Shown one piece after another: positions 8,101 to 14,810 of a stretch of 34,586 bases of DNA. The stretch comes from Rhodospirillales bacterium (GTDB lineage Bacteria > Pseudomonadota > Alphaproteobacteria > Acetobacterales > Acetobacteraceae): NCBI GenBank assembly GCA_017304945.1, contig JAFKLG010000112.1, forward strand, positions 22,794-57,379, given 5' to 3'. The notes beneath the pieces were generated by a model, which did not search any database, was not told the DNA's origin, and was given only the letters and a program-made list of their open reading frames with translations. The first letter of the stretch is position 1. Each line of letters starts with the position of its first letter. The position numbers were made by a program, and so were the translations under genes.

Positions 8101-9226
8101 TCCACGCGCCGGGCGCGCAGGTCCCGGGTGACGCGGCCGTGCACTCACCCTGGTAGACCAGCGTGTAGGTGGCCGGCTGGCCGGGGCCGTCGGCGATCCC
8201 GGGCAGATATACCTGGATCGTGCTGGCCGGGGCGGGTGGCGCGTATCGCAGCGCGAAATACTGGCTGACCCCGTTCCCCAGCTCCATGTTCGCGAGCCCG
8301 GTGTCGACCAGGATGGTGCCGTAGAACGTGCCGTTGCCGCTGCCGCCGGCGCCGCTGATCGTCATCGCCATGGCGGGCGTCTGCCAGTCGCTGGCGGTGG
8401 CCGCGATCCGGTAGGCGGTGGTGTTGGTCTGGCCGGTGACCTGGATCGGCAGCAGCTTCACGAAGGTCGTGTTGGGGAGCTGCGCAGGCGTCAGCCCAAG
8501 CTGCAGGCCGGTCGGCGACACGACATAACCCGGCGCCATGGTGGCGAGGTCGCCATTGGTGACCGAGGTCAGGTTCAGCAGCGGGTTCGAGATCGCCCGC
8601 CCCTGCGGCAGCGGATATCCATTGTTCGGGTAGCCGCGGCCGAAGCCGATGCCGAACTGCTCGAGCGTGCCTGGCGTGGTGGTGCTGCAGGAGGACGGGC
8701 AGCCCGCGTAGCTCGCCGTGGTGGAGCCGTCGGTGTAGCTCGTGGCGATGAAGACCGGCATTTGCGCCGAGGTCGCGGCGAGCGAGGCGGATCCGTTTGC
8801 GGTCGCCGAATAGAGCCCGACGTTCAGGTTCTGCCAGAACCCCGTGTAGCTGCGCCCCGAGCTCGTGTAGCTCATGGTCTGATTGCTGGGCTGGTTGAAG
8901 CTCGCGTAGTCGATTCCGTAGTTCAGGTAGAGCCGGTTGGCGGTGATCACCATGCCTTCGGAGCCGGTATCGACCGTCCAGGAATTGCCGAGGCTCTGGC
9001 TGACACTGGCGATGCTGGAGGGCAGGGCGGTGCTGCCGCTGGTCAACCCGACGCCGAGATAGTGGAGGAAGGTGCTCTGCGATCCGGTGGCTGGCGCGAA
9101 GGTGAGCGGAACGCCGCTGCTGGCGCCCGCATAGCCGTTCCACAGGCTCTGTGCCGCGGCCGGATGTGCGGCCATGGCCGCGACCAGGGCCGGGCGGAGC
9201 AGGTGGCGCACGAACCTCTGGCGCAT
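5180..9226 (-). CDS. Autotransporter with pepsin-like aspartic protease passenger
   Basis: This 1348-residue secreted protein starts at the ATG at 9226, with AAGGA about 7 bases upstream, and opens with a signal peptide ending near HPAAAQS (residue 27). Residues about 28-436 look like a two-lobed family A1 protease: WTVDTGSEG (Asp86), a flap-like SYTSSGRSYTG (119-129), GIGFGRG (192-198), a second ILVDTGLANMEL (Asp308), and a closing FLNYFDIVYD...GFIGY (416-433). Cys176/Cys180 and Cys362/Cys370 could form one disulfide per lobe. Residues about 520-720 hold three passenger repeats beginning NTYAG/NTYTG, followed by more beta-helix. The last 270-290 residues form an autotransporter beta-barrel ending in the aromatic-terminal VRVVW. 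I infer a surface-displayed or self-released acid protease. The barrel and repeats are clear; the protease call rests on motif order and has not been confirmed by alignment. Confidence 0.85.
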   Translation of the reverse strand: MRQRFVRHLLRPALVAAMAAHPAAAQSLWNGYAGASSGVPLTFAPATGSQSTFLHYLGVGLTSGSTALPSSIASVSQSLGNSWTVDTGSEGMVITANRLYLNYGIDYASFNQPSNQTMSYTSSGRSYTGFWQNLNVGLYSATANGSASLAATSAQMPVFIATSYTDGSTTASYAGCPSSCSTTTPGTLEQFGIGFGRGYPNNGYPLPQGRAISNPLLNLTSVTNGDLATMAPGYVVSPTGLQLGLTPAQLPNTTFVKLLPIQVTGQTNTTAYRIAATASDWQTPAMAMTISGAGGSGNGTFYGTILVDTGLANMELGNGVSQYFALRYAPPAPASTIQVYLPGIADGPGQPATYTLVYQGECTAASPGTCAPGAWTNPTGLSPIYPVNTINAPTDGIAIVPQSTSAEPTINTGSQFLNYFDIVYDPVSGFIGYTTTAAQSTANNPQATPAIALQGQVAIQAGSSVTLPTFLFEQTGGSPNVQLSTRGTVTLAGPIASAITCQNGVCTVPTLEAASGTFVLTGANTYAGTTQIDPGATLALAGNGTIASSAGVVANGTFDISGTPAGATVQTLSGAGTVALGGQTLTLSAANGVFSGVLQDGGLSGGTGGGLQIAGGVQVLSGANTYTGATTIAPGAALALAGGGQIARSSGVAVNGTFDISNTSAGAAITSLSGSGTVALGGQTLTLTNASGSFGGTIGGTGGLVLTGGAQALTGTNTYAGGTTVSGGATLAIASDAALGAASGALTFNNGTLLALGTIASARSLQVQEGGGVLNAGTYTMTFTGPATIGGPFSTFGNVVLTNGGSATGTLSVNGDVSGASLYVAESGTLRGVGRVHSPTRIDGTLAPGNSPGTLTFTAPLTLGARSSSRFEIDGSGTGTGAGNYSRVILTGSASSYAANGTLRPQLRGLGGSATNTYTPPLGQTFQIVSAQGGVSGSYTGLVQPAGLATGTRFDALYMPTGIDLIVTPAAFGNLSSLGLSQTANQAAVGGALDAARPAAGVAMTARQTATYTPLYLLSGAALPGTLEQLAPTIYGDAMMVSRNNWYLVSGAIADQLEARRGGRMSGSAQATTEGDRTIWITGLGQFGDVSSNGTAGYSSSTGGAAGGVDMAFGPDLLAGAAFGFTNQSTSAKNAASYTGQALQLMVYGGARRGIGFLEAQAGGVFTEGTATRPLGLYGAQAKGDTGGSGGGASLRAGVRLPVGAWQVEPSFMLAGLGLSQGSLTESQGGAGNLAIAGASIGSLQTQLGVRAERRFALGEGLSIVPAVQVGWLHEYLDTAATIGAAFVSAPSSTFGVQSATIGRDWAVLGVRAALDTAGPVSGYAGYTGMVNGSATAQTVTAGVRVVW
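7070..7660 (-). repeat. Tandem passenger (PATR) repeats inside the autotransporter gene
   Basis: The segment TAGGTGTTGG recurs at 7071, 7350 and 7650, marking two imperfect tandem units of about 279 and 300 bp. A second landmark, CTGGCCACC(G/C)AGGG, recurs 300 bp apart near 7180 and 7480. In the protein each unit begins with GANTYxG or GTNTYAG and contains LALAG, NGTFDIS and GTVALGGQTLTL. Such units build beta-helix turns in autotransporter passengers. The high DNA similarity suggests recent duplication or gene conversion and could let copy number vary. Confidence 0.75.
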
Positions 9227-9349
9227 GAGGTATCCTTTTTGGGCGGATGACGCCGTGACTGGTCGACCGGCTCGGACGAAGCCGGGTCGTGCGGGGCTGA
9301 AATCGGTCTTTCTGTCAGGGTCAGACGCCGACGTGGCGCTCACGACAGC

Positions 9350-9376
9350 GTGACATGGGCGGACAGTGTCTGTCAC
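9350..9376. promoter_or_regulatory. Operator-like inverted repeats between autotransporter and osmC
   Basis: GTGACA at 9350-9355 and TGTCAC at 9371-9376 form a perfect spaced inverted repeat. Inside it lies a second perfect one, GACAG-TGT-CTGTC (9362-9374). They sit about 70 bp before the osmC ATG and about 125 bp before the autotransporter ATG, in a 216-bp divergent spacer, so a single regulator could affect both genes. I cannot assign a regulator family. Confidence 0.35.
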
Positions 9377-9442
9377 GCGCCGATATGAAGCCCAGCGCGC
9401 CGCAGCCGCATGCGGCCGCTCGAACCACACAGGAGTCCGAAC

Positions 9443-9874
9443 ATGGCCAGCATCAAGCGTCACGCCTCTGCCGCGTGGCACGGTAGCGGGAAAGACGGCA
9501 AAGGCAGCCTGACCACGCAGAGCGGCACGCTGAAGGACACGCCCTACGGGTTCAACGCGCGGTTCGGCGATGGCGGCGGCACCAACCCCGAGGAGCTGAT
9601 CGCGGTCGCGCATGCCGGCTGCTTCCGCATGGCGACGGCCTTTCAGCTGAGCGGCGCGGGCCACCCGCCCGAGAGCCTCCAGTGCGACGCCACCCTGACG
9701 ATGGAGCAGGAAGGCGGCGGCTGGACGATCAAGGCGGTGCACCTGGTGCTGAAGGCGAAGGTGCCGGGGATCGAGCCGGGCAAGTTCAAGGAGCTGACCG
9801 AGGCGGCGAAGGCGAACTGCCCGGTGTCGAAGGTGCTGAACGCGGCGATCACGCTGGACGCGACGCTGGGCTGA
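9443..9874 (+). CDS. osmC: OsmC family peroxiredoxin
   Basis: This 143-residue cytoplasmic thiol peroxidase reduces organic hydroperoxides. The two redox cysteines are Cys60 in VAHAGCFRMA and Cys126 in ANCPVSKVLN, matching the spacing of E. coli OsmC (59 and 125). The length is normal. AGGAG at 9431-9435 lies 7 bases before the ATG at 9443, which fixes the start; the open frame extends a few codons upstream without support. The gene stands alone and is divergent from the autotransporter. The HAGC-type N-terminal motif and the CPVSK context favour OsmC over Ohr. Confidence 0.95.
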   Translation: MASIKRHASAAWHGSGKDGKGSLTTQSGTLKDTPYGFNARFGDGGGTNPEELIAVAHAGCFRMATAFQLSGAGHPPESLQCDATLTMEQEGGGWTIKAVHLVLKAKVPGIEPGKFKELTEAAKANCPVSKVLNAAITLDATLG

Positions 9875-9884
9875 ACGCAGGCCT

Positions 9885-9922
9885 CGTGCCTGACCGCGCC
9901 TCATGTGGCGCGGTCAGGCACG
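9885..9922 (+). terminator. Strong hairpin after osmC
   Basis: A perfect 16-bp stem (9885-9900 with 9907-9922) closes a 6-base TCATGT loop, starting 11 bases after the osmC stop. No T-run follows, so it is a stem-only terminator candidate or a transcript-stabilising structure. Confidence 0.6.
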
Positions 9923-9982
9923 GGCTGATGTGTCGCGATGGTGTACTCGGCGGCTTCGCTGCGGTGGGCACACGCGGCTGCC

Positions 9983-10118
9983 GTGTCATGGTCGCCGAAG
10001 GGCGACCATCCACGACTTTCGAGCGCCTTGCTTCCTCGGCCTGCATCCGAGGACCGACCGTCCGCGGCACTCGAGCGTCTCGAAGTCGTGGATGGTCCGC
10101 CTGCGCGGGCCATGACAC
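9983..10118. repeat. Inverted pair of second-type intergenic palindromes
   Basis: The arms at about 9983-10024 and 10079-10118 are reverse complements with a few mismatches. Each runs from GTGTCATGG through a small hairpin to GACCATCCACGACTT and CGAG. A related pair lies at 13444-13540. The arrangement parallels the ATGGCCGG-type pairs at 1-69 and 29030-29176, which suggests one superfamily with two sequence types. It occupies most of the 308-bp space between the convergent osmC and queE genes, where I see no protein gene. Confidence 0.7.
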
Positions 10119-10182
10119 GGAAATGGATGCACTCCCATTCCGGGCCTGTTGCGCGAGGTCGCCTCGGGCGCGTGACGCGGGG

Positions 10183-10806
10183 TCAGCGGATGCCGATCAC
10201 CTTGTGGGTCTGCACCGACAGCCGCCAGCTTGGGTGCGCCAGGCAATACGCAATCGCCGCCTCGGTGTTGGCGACGCGGTCCGGGCCGTCCATCGGCTGC
10301 AGCAGGAAGTGGCGGAACGGCAGGTCCAGCAGCGACTCCGGGTCCAGTCCCACCTGCGGGAACACCAGCTTCAGCTCGTCACCCCGGCGCTGCGCGAGTG
10401 TCGTGCCGGCTTTCGGGCTGACACAGATCCAGTCCAGCGCCGGCAGCGCGGCCAGCGTGCCGTTGGTCTCGATCGCCGCCTCGAAGCCGCGCGCGTGCAC
10501 CGCATCCAGCAGCGCCTGGTCGAGCTGCAGCATCGGCTCGCCGCCGGTGAACACGACGAAGCGTCGCTGCGGCCCGGCGCCCCAGGTGGCGGCGATCGCA
10601 TCCGCCAGCGCGGCGGCCTCGGCAAACCGGCCGGCATCGGCGCCGACGAAATCCGTGTCGCAGAAACGGCAGATCGCGGAGGCGCGATCCTCCTCCCGCC
10701 CGGACCAGAGATTGCAGCCGGCGAAACGGCAGAATACGGCGGCGCGGCCAGCCTGCGCGCCCTCTCCCTGCAGCGTCAGGAACAGTTCCTTGACCGCGTA
10801 GGACAT
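10183..10806 (-). CDS. queE: 7-carboxy-7-deazaguanine synthase QueE
   Basis: This 207-residue radical SAM enzyme contracts 6-carboxytetrahydropterin to 7-carboxy-7-deazaguanine, a step towards queuosine in tRNA. The iron-sulfur ligands follow the QueE-specific CX14CX2C spacing (Cys31, Cys46, Cys49 in AGCNLWSG and CRFCDTDF) in place of the usual CX3CX2C. FTGGEPMLQ provides the SAM contact, and the C-terminus has FLLQPMDGP. The ATG shares its A with the ychF stop (TGATG), so translation is coupled to ychF. The other queuosine genes are not in this window. Confidence 0.95.
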   Translation of the reverse strand: MSYAVKELFLTLQGEGAQAGRAAVFCRFAGCNLWSGREEDRASAICRFCDTDFVGADAGRFAEAAALADAIAATWGAGPQRRFVVFTGGEPMLQLDQALLDAVHARGFEAAIETNGTLAALPALDWICVSPKAGTTLAQRRGDELKLVFPQVGLDPESLLDLPFRHFLLQPMDGPDRVANTEAAIAYCLAHPSWRLSVQTHKVIGIR

Positions 10807-11900
10807 CAGACGTTGAAGCGGAACAGCAGCACGTCGCCATCCTTCACGACGTAGTCCTTGCCTTCCACCCGCATCTTGCCGGCTTCCTTGGCGCCCGCCT
10901 CGCCGCGGCAGGCGACGAAATCGTCGTAGCCGATGGTCTCGCAGGCGATGAAGCCGCGCTCGAAATCCTTGTGGATCACGGCGGCCGCCTGCGGCGCCTT
11001 GGTGCCGCGCACGATCGTCCAGGCGCGCGTCTCCTTCGGCCCGACCGTGAAGTAGGTCAGCAGGCCGAGCAGGTCGTAGCCGGCGCGGATGACGCGATCG
11101 AGGCCGCTGTCGTGCAGGCCGAGCCCTTCGAGGAACTCGGTGCGGTCGGCTTCCGGAAGCTGGGAGACCTCCGCCTCGATCGCGGCGGAGACGATCACGA
11201 CGCGGGCGCCTTCCTGCTTCGCGCGGGCTTCGACCTGCGCGGAGAACGCGTTGCCCGTCGCGGCGGAGGCTTCCTCGACGTTGCACACGTACAGCACCGG
11301 CTTCGAGGTCAGCAGTTGCAGCCGGCGCACCGCCTCCTCCTGCCCCGGCGGAATGGCGGTGCGGGCGGGCCTGCCGTCCTGCAGCGCGGCGACCAGCGGC
11401 TCCATCACCGCGACCTGGGCGATGCTCTCGCGGTCGCCGCCGCGCGCCTTCTTCTGCGCGGCGGTCAGCCGCCGCTCCAGGCTGTCGAGGTCGGCCAGCA
11501 TCAGCTCCGTCTCGACCACGTCGGCGTCGCGCAGCGGGTCGATCGAGCCCTCGACATGCGTGACGTCCGGGTCCTCGAAGCAGCGCAGGACGTGGATGAT
11601 CGCGTCCACCTCGCGGATATTGGCGAGGAACTGGTTGCCCAGCCCTTCCCCCTTGGAGGCGCCGCGCACCAGGCCGGCGATGTCCACGAACTCGAGCGAG
11701 GTGGGCACGACCTTGATCGACTTGCCGATCTCGGCGAGCACGCCAAGCCGCGGATCGGGCACGGCGACACGGCCGACATTGGGCTCGATCGTGCAGAACG
11801 GATAATTGGCCGCCTGGGCCGCGGCGGTCGCGGTCAGCGCGTTGAACAGCGTGGACTTGCCGACATTGGGCAGGCCGACGATGCCGCAGTTGAACCCCAT
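10806..11900 (-). CDS. ychF: Redox-regulated ATPase YchF/OLA1
   Basis: This 364-residue P-loop protein of the Obg-related YchF family hydrolyses ATP in preference to GTP and associates with ribosomes. The P-loop GLPNVGKS lies at residues 9-16. DIAGLVRGASKGEGLGN covers switch II, and NVEE replaces the usual NKxD specificity motif, consistent with ATP use. The C-terminal 85 residues form the TGS domain, with the usual HKDFERGFI and GDVLLFRFNV. It follows pth directly, with no base between the pth stop and this ATG, a pairing common in bacteria. Confidence 0.96.
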   Translation of the reverse strand: MGFNCGIVGLPNVGKSTLFNALTATAAAQAANYPFCTIEPNVGRVAVPDPRLGVLAEIGKSIKVVPTSLEFVDIAGLVRGASKGEGLGNQFLANIREVDAIIHVLRCFEDPDVTHVEGSIDPLRDADVVETELMLADLDSLERRLTAAQKKARGGDRESIAQVAVMEPLVAALQDGRPARTAIPPGQEEAVRRLQLLTSKPVLYVCNVEEASAATGNAFSAQVEARAKQEGARVVIVSAAIEAEVSQLPEADRTEFLEGLGLHDSGLDRVIRAGYDLLGLLTYFTVGPKETRAWTIVRGTKAPQAAAVIHKDFERGFIACETIGYDDFVACRGEAGAKEAGKMRVEGKDYVVKDGDVLLFRFNV

Positions 11901-12479
11901 CTACCTGATCTCCTGGGTCAGCAGCGCGACCTTGGTCATGAAATCCTCGGGCTTGCCCTGGGCCAGCAGCGGCGCCGCCTCCGCCACCGCGTCGAGCAGC
12001 GGCACCAGCCATAGCCGGTCGTCCTTGGCGAAGTCGCCCAGCACGTGTCCGGTGACCCGGTCCTTGTGGCCGGGATGCCCGATCCCCAGCCGCACGCGCC
12101 AGTAGTTCGGCGATCCAAGCTGCCGGTCCATCGACCGCAACCCGTTATGTCCCGCGGCGCCACCCCCCCGCTTCACCCGCACCTTGCCGGGCGCGAGGTC
12201 GAGCTCGTCGTGGAATGCGGTGATCGCCTCCTCGGACAGCTTGTAGAACGCGGCGGCCGGCTGCACCGATTCACCGGAGGCGTTCATGTAGGTCATCGGC
12301 TTGAGCGCCAGGATCTTCTGCCCGGCGATGCTGCCCTCGGCCACCAACCCCTTGAAGCGCTGCCGCCACGGGGAGAACCCGTGGCGGTCCGCAATCGCGT
12401 CGAGGGCCATGAAGCCGATGTTGTGCCGCTGCCGCGCCATCCCCGGCTCCGGATTGCCGAGTCCGACCCAGAGCAGCAT
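11901..12479 (-). CDS. pth: Peptidyl-tRNA hydrolase
   Basis: This 192-residue enzyme releases peptides from peptidyl-tRNA that drops off the ribosome. The catalytic residues are visible: Asn9 in GLGNP, His19 in RHNIGF, Asn66 in PMTYMNASG, Asp91 in FHDELDL and Asn112 in GHNGLRS, matching the E. coli set within one or two positions. The length is normal. It lies between rplY and ychF on the minus strand, the common bacterial order rplY-pth-ychF. A 146-bp spacer with a palindrome separates it from rplY, so it may have its own promoter or depend on read-through. Confidence 0.96.
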   Translation of the reverse strand: MLLWVGLGNPEPGMARQRHNIGFMALDAIADRHGFSPWRQRFKGLVAEGSIAGQKILALKPMTYMNASGESVQPAAAFYKLSEEAITAFHDELDLAPGKVRVKRGGGAAGHNGLRSMDRQLGSPNYWRVRLGIGHPGHKDRVTGHVLGDFAKDDRLWLVPLLDAVAEAAPLLAQGKPEDFMTKVALLTQEIR

Positions 12480-12550
12480 CTCACCCTCTCATCGCAGTGG
12501 TCGGCGCCGGGCGCGCCGTCTGGCCGCGGGCCCGCAGCAGGCGGCGGGGT

Positions 12551-12592
12551 CCGGCCATCCGCATCGGCTCCGGGGCCGCGCGGGATGGCCGG
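12551..12592 (-). terminator. Palindrome downstream of rplY
   Basis: CCGGCCATCC (12551-12560) pairs perfectly with GGATGGCCGG (12583-12592), giving a 10-bp stem with a 22-base GC-rich loop, 34 bases after the rplY stop. The arm sequence matches the REP-like family found elsewhere in the window. It could attenuate or end rplY transcription before pth. Confidence 0.45.
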
Positions 12593-12625
12593 GACGGGTC
12601 GCCGGCGGGCGCGCGCCGAACCCGA

Positions 12626-13276
12626 TCAGCCCTTCTTCGCGGGCGCCTTCGCCGGTGCCTTGGCGGGGGCTGCCGGCGCAGCGGCCTGCGGCTCCGCCGT
12701 CGCCTCGATCTTGGTCGGCGGCGCAACGGTGGCGATGACGAAGTCGCGGTCGGTGATCACCGGGCGGACGTCGTCCTTTCCGGCGAGATCGCTCCAGCGC
12801 ACGTTGTCGTTGAAGTCGAGCCCGTCCAGGTTGGCGAGGAACTGCTCCGGGATGGAGTCCGGATCGCACAGCACCTCGACCGAGTGGCGCACGACGTTCA
12901 GCATGCCGCCGCGCTTGAGGCCGGGGCTGGCGCCCTCGTTCTCGAAATGCACGGGCACGGTGACGCGGATGCGCTCACCGGGGGCGAGGCGCTGGAAGTC
13001 CACGTGCTGCGGGGCATCCGTCACCGGGTGGTATTGCACGGCGCGGATCAGGGCGCGCACCGCATCGGTGCCGGCCTTCACCTCATACAGGCGGGACTGC
13101 CAGCCGGGCCGGCCGAGTTCGCGCAGCACGGCGCGCGGCTCGAGCGCAATGAGGCGCGGCTCCTGATGTCCCCCGTAAATAACTGCGGGCACCTTGCCCG
13201 CCCGCCGAGTCGCCCGCGCCGCCCCCTTACCGGCTCGCGCACGAACCTCGGCCTCGATCGTCACGATATTGGCCAC
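12626..13276 (-). CDS. rplY: 50S ribosomal protein L25 (CTC form)
   Basis: This 216-residue protein binds 5S rRNA in the large ribosomal subunit. It is the long TL5/CTC form, with an N-terminal L25 beta-barrel (about 1-95, with RKxG-type GKVPAVIYG) and a C-terminal beta domain (about 100-190), ending in an Ala/Pro/Lys tail with PAKAPAK repeats. The start is GTG at 13276, supported by AGGAG 8 bases upstream; the open frame beyond it runs into a GC-rich hairpin and repeats. The Ala/Lys-rich tail is probably unstructured and is common in high-GC relatives. Confidence 0.94.
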   Translation of the reverse strand: MANIVTIEAEVRARAGKGAARATRRAGKVPAVIYGGHQEPRLIALEPRAVLRELGRPGWQSRLYEVKAGTDAVRALIRAVQYHPVTDAPQHVDFQRLAPGERIRVTVPVHFENEGASPGLKRGGMLNVVRHSVEVLCDPDSIPEQFLANLDGLDFNDNVRWSDLAGKDDVRPVITDRDFVIATVAPPTKIEATAEPQAAAPAAPAKAPAKAPAKKG

Positions 13277-13298
13277 GTCGTTTGCTCCTGAAACAGAA

Positions 13299-13324
13299 GC
13301 GCCGGCCTCCAGGGGTGCCGGCGC
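13299..13324 (-). promoter_or_regulatory. Leader hairpin upstream of the rplY ribosome-binding site
   Basis: GCGCCGGC (13299-13306) and GCCGGCGC (13317-13324) form a perfect 8-bp stem with a 10-base loop, about 10 bases upstream of the rplY AGGAG on the minus strand. L25 controls its own synthesis through its leader in enterobacteria, so an autoregulatory role is possible, but nothing here shows it directly. Confidence 0.35.
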
Positions 13325-13443
13325 GGGGCGCGATGTAGCGGATGTGGCTGCTGGGGGCAAGAGGCTGACGCCGCCGGGTCCCGCGTGGGGAGGGGGCGGC
13401 GGGACCCCCGGTGGAGGGGACGCGATGTCGGCGGGGCCCCCCG

Positions 13444-13622
13444 GGTGTCATGGTCGGCCTTGGGCCGACCATCCACGACTTCATGCGAGTGGAGACGGAA
13501 AGACGTGGATGGTCGGCACGAGGCCGGCCACGACACGGGGGTGGCGACGGAGCCGGCCACGACACGGGTCGGCCGGCACGAGGCCGGCCACGACACGGGG
13601 GCCGGGACAGAGCCGGCCATCA
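13444..13622. repeat. Repeat cluster in the rplY-atpF spacer
   Basis: The 357-bp spacer between atpF and rplY holds no gene. From about 13444 a palindrome of the GTCATGGTCGG...CCGACCATCCACGACTT type appears, with its inverted partner near 13502-13540. Overlapping this is a 60-bp tandem duplication: GGCACGAGGCCGGCCACGAC starts at 13515 and again at 13575, and each unit contains a second half-copy of the GCCGGCCACGACACGGG element. The spacer looks like an accumulation site for these small repeats. Confidence 0.7.
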
Positions 13623-13633
13623 CACGGAGGGCG

Positions 13634-14149
13634 TTACGCCGCGCGACGCGGCGCGAGGGCGCTCGGCAGGTTGCCGATCGCCTGGTCGATCAGCCGCGCA
13701 TCCGCGTCCGGGGTCAGGCCGGCCTGGATCACGTCACGCGCCGCGGCACTGGCGACATCCACCGCGGCCAGACGGACCTCGTCGACCGCGGCCTTCTCGG
13801 CGGCGGCGATCCGATCCACCGCCATCTGCTCGCGCCGGCGGGCGGAGGCCTCGGCTTCCGCCATCGTGGCGGCGGCGACGCGCTGCGCCTCGGCCTGCGC
13901 GCCCTCGATCAGGGCCTTCGCCTCGGCAATCGCCGTGGCGCGCTGCTTCTCGGCGTCACGCAGCAGGGCTTCCGCTTCCTGGCGAAGCCGCGCGGCCTCC
14001 TCCAGTTCGGCGCGCACCCGCGCGGCGCGATCGTCGAGCATGCCGGTCAGCGCCTTCCACAGCTTTCCACCCACCAGGATGAAGAACAGGAAGAAGGCGA
14101 TCAGCACCCAGTTGGCGGGTTCGGCAAAGAAGCTTTCGTCGTGATGCAT
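13634..14149 (-). CDS. atpF: F0F1 ATP synthase subunit b
   Basis: This 171-residue protein is one of the two peripheral-stalk b-type subunits linking F0 to F1. One membrane segment (about residues 13-33, ANWVLIAFFLFFILVGGKLW) is followed by a long Ala/Glu/Arg-rich coiled coil (about 38-145) and a C-terminal segment for contact with delta. It follows the b' gene by 12 bp and is the last gene of the F0 operon. The F1 genes are elsewhere, as usual in Rhodospirillales. Confidence 0.95.
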   Translation of the reverse strand: MHHDESFFAEPANWVLIAFFLFFILVGGKLWKALTGMLDDRAARVRAELEEAARLRQEAEALLRDAEKQRATAIAEAKALIEGAQAEAQRVAAATMAEAEASARRREQMAVDRIAAAEKAAVDEVRLAAVDVASAAARDVIQAGLTPDADARLIDQAIGNLPSALAPRRAA

Positions 14150-14161
14150 CGCGCCCGCTCC

Positions 14162-14731
14162 TCAGCCCAGGCCGCGGGACGCGAGCGCCCCGCCGATGGC
14201 CGCATTCAGCCGCGCCTGGTCGGGCGCCGTCCCCGTCAGCCGCGCCACGACGGTCTGCGCCGTATCGGTCGCGACCTGACGCAGCGCGCCCATCGCGGCG
14301 GTGCGGGCGGCGACGATCTGCGCCTCCGACTCGGCGAGCTGGCGCTCCAGCTTCTCGTTCAGCACGGCCGCCTGCTCGGCGGCCTTCGCCTTCGCCTTCT
14401 CCAACTCCGCGTTGATCGTGGCCTGGGCGTCGGCGCGGGCCTTCGCCGTCGCCTCGGTCATCTCCAGCACCGCGGCATCGGACTTGGCCTTGGCGGCCTG
14501 CGCCGTCTCCAGGTCCTGGGCGATGCGGGATGCCCGCTCCTCCAGCACCTCGCCCACCTTCGGCAGCGCGAAGCGGGAGGCCAGGATGTAGAGCACGACG
14601 AAGATGATCGCGCCCCAGACCACCTGCGACGTGGTCAGCGGATTGGCGAAGTCGAGCTGCGGCATGCCGCCCTCCGCCGCATGCGCGACGACGGGCAGGA
14701 ACAGCAGCAGCGCGGCAGGCAACAGCCTCAT
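14162..14731 (-). CDS. atpF': F0F1 ATP synthase subunit b' with signal-like N-terminus
   Basis: This 189-residue protein is the second peripheral-stalk subunit (b', also called AtpG in photosynthetic bacteria). It has two hydrophobic stretches: residues 1-19 look like a cleavable signal peptide (MRLLPAALLLFLPVVAHA, then AEGG), and residues about 37-53 are the true membrane anchor (VVWGAIIFVVLYIL). A coiled coil follows to about residue 155. The ATG at 14731 has a GGGGGAA tract upstream. The frame remains open further 5', but no better start is visible. Subunits b and b' together replace the b homodimer of E. coli. Confidence 0.93.
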   Translation of the reverse strand: MRLLPAALLLFLPVVAHAAEGGMPQLDFANPLTTSQVVWGAIIFVVLYILASRFALPKVGEVLEERASRIAQDLETAQAAKAKSDAAVLEMTEATAKARADAQATINAELEKAKAKAAEQAAVLNEKLERQLAESEAQIVAARTAAMGALRQVATDTAQTVVARLTGTAPDQARLNAAIGGALASRGLG

Positions 14732-14810
14732 GGCATTCCCCCGACGGGGCTGCAGGATCGGGACGCCCGCAAGACGCCGCGTCCCGACGCGAGTGGACGG
14801 ACCGGCGCGA

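Noticed and set aside
13444..13622. A CRISPR array
   Set aside because: Repeats are palindrome-derived, only two main units with near-identical spacers, and no cas genes nearby.
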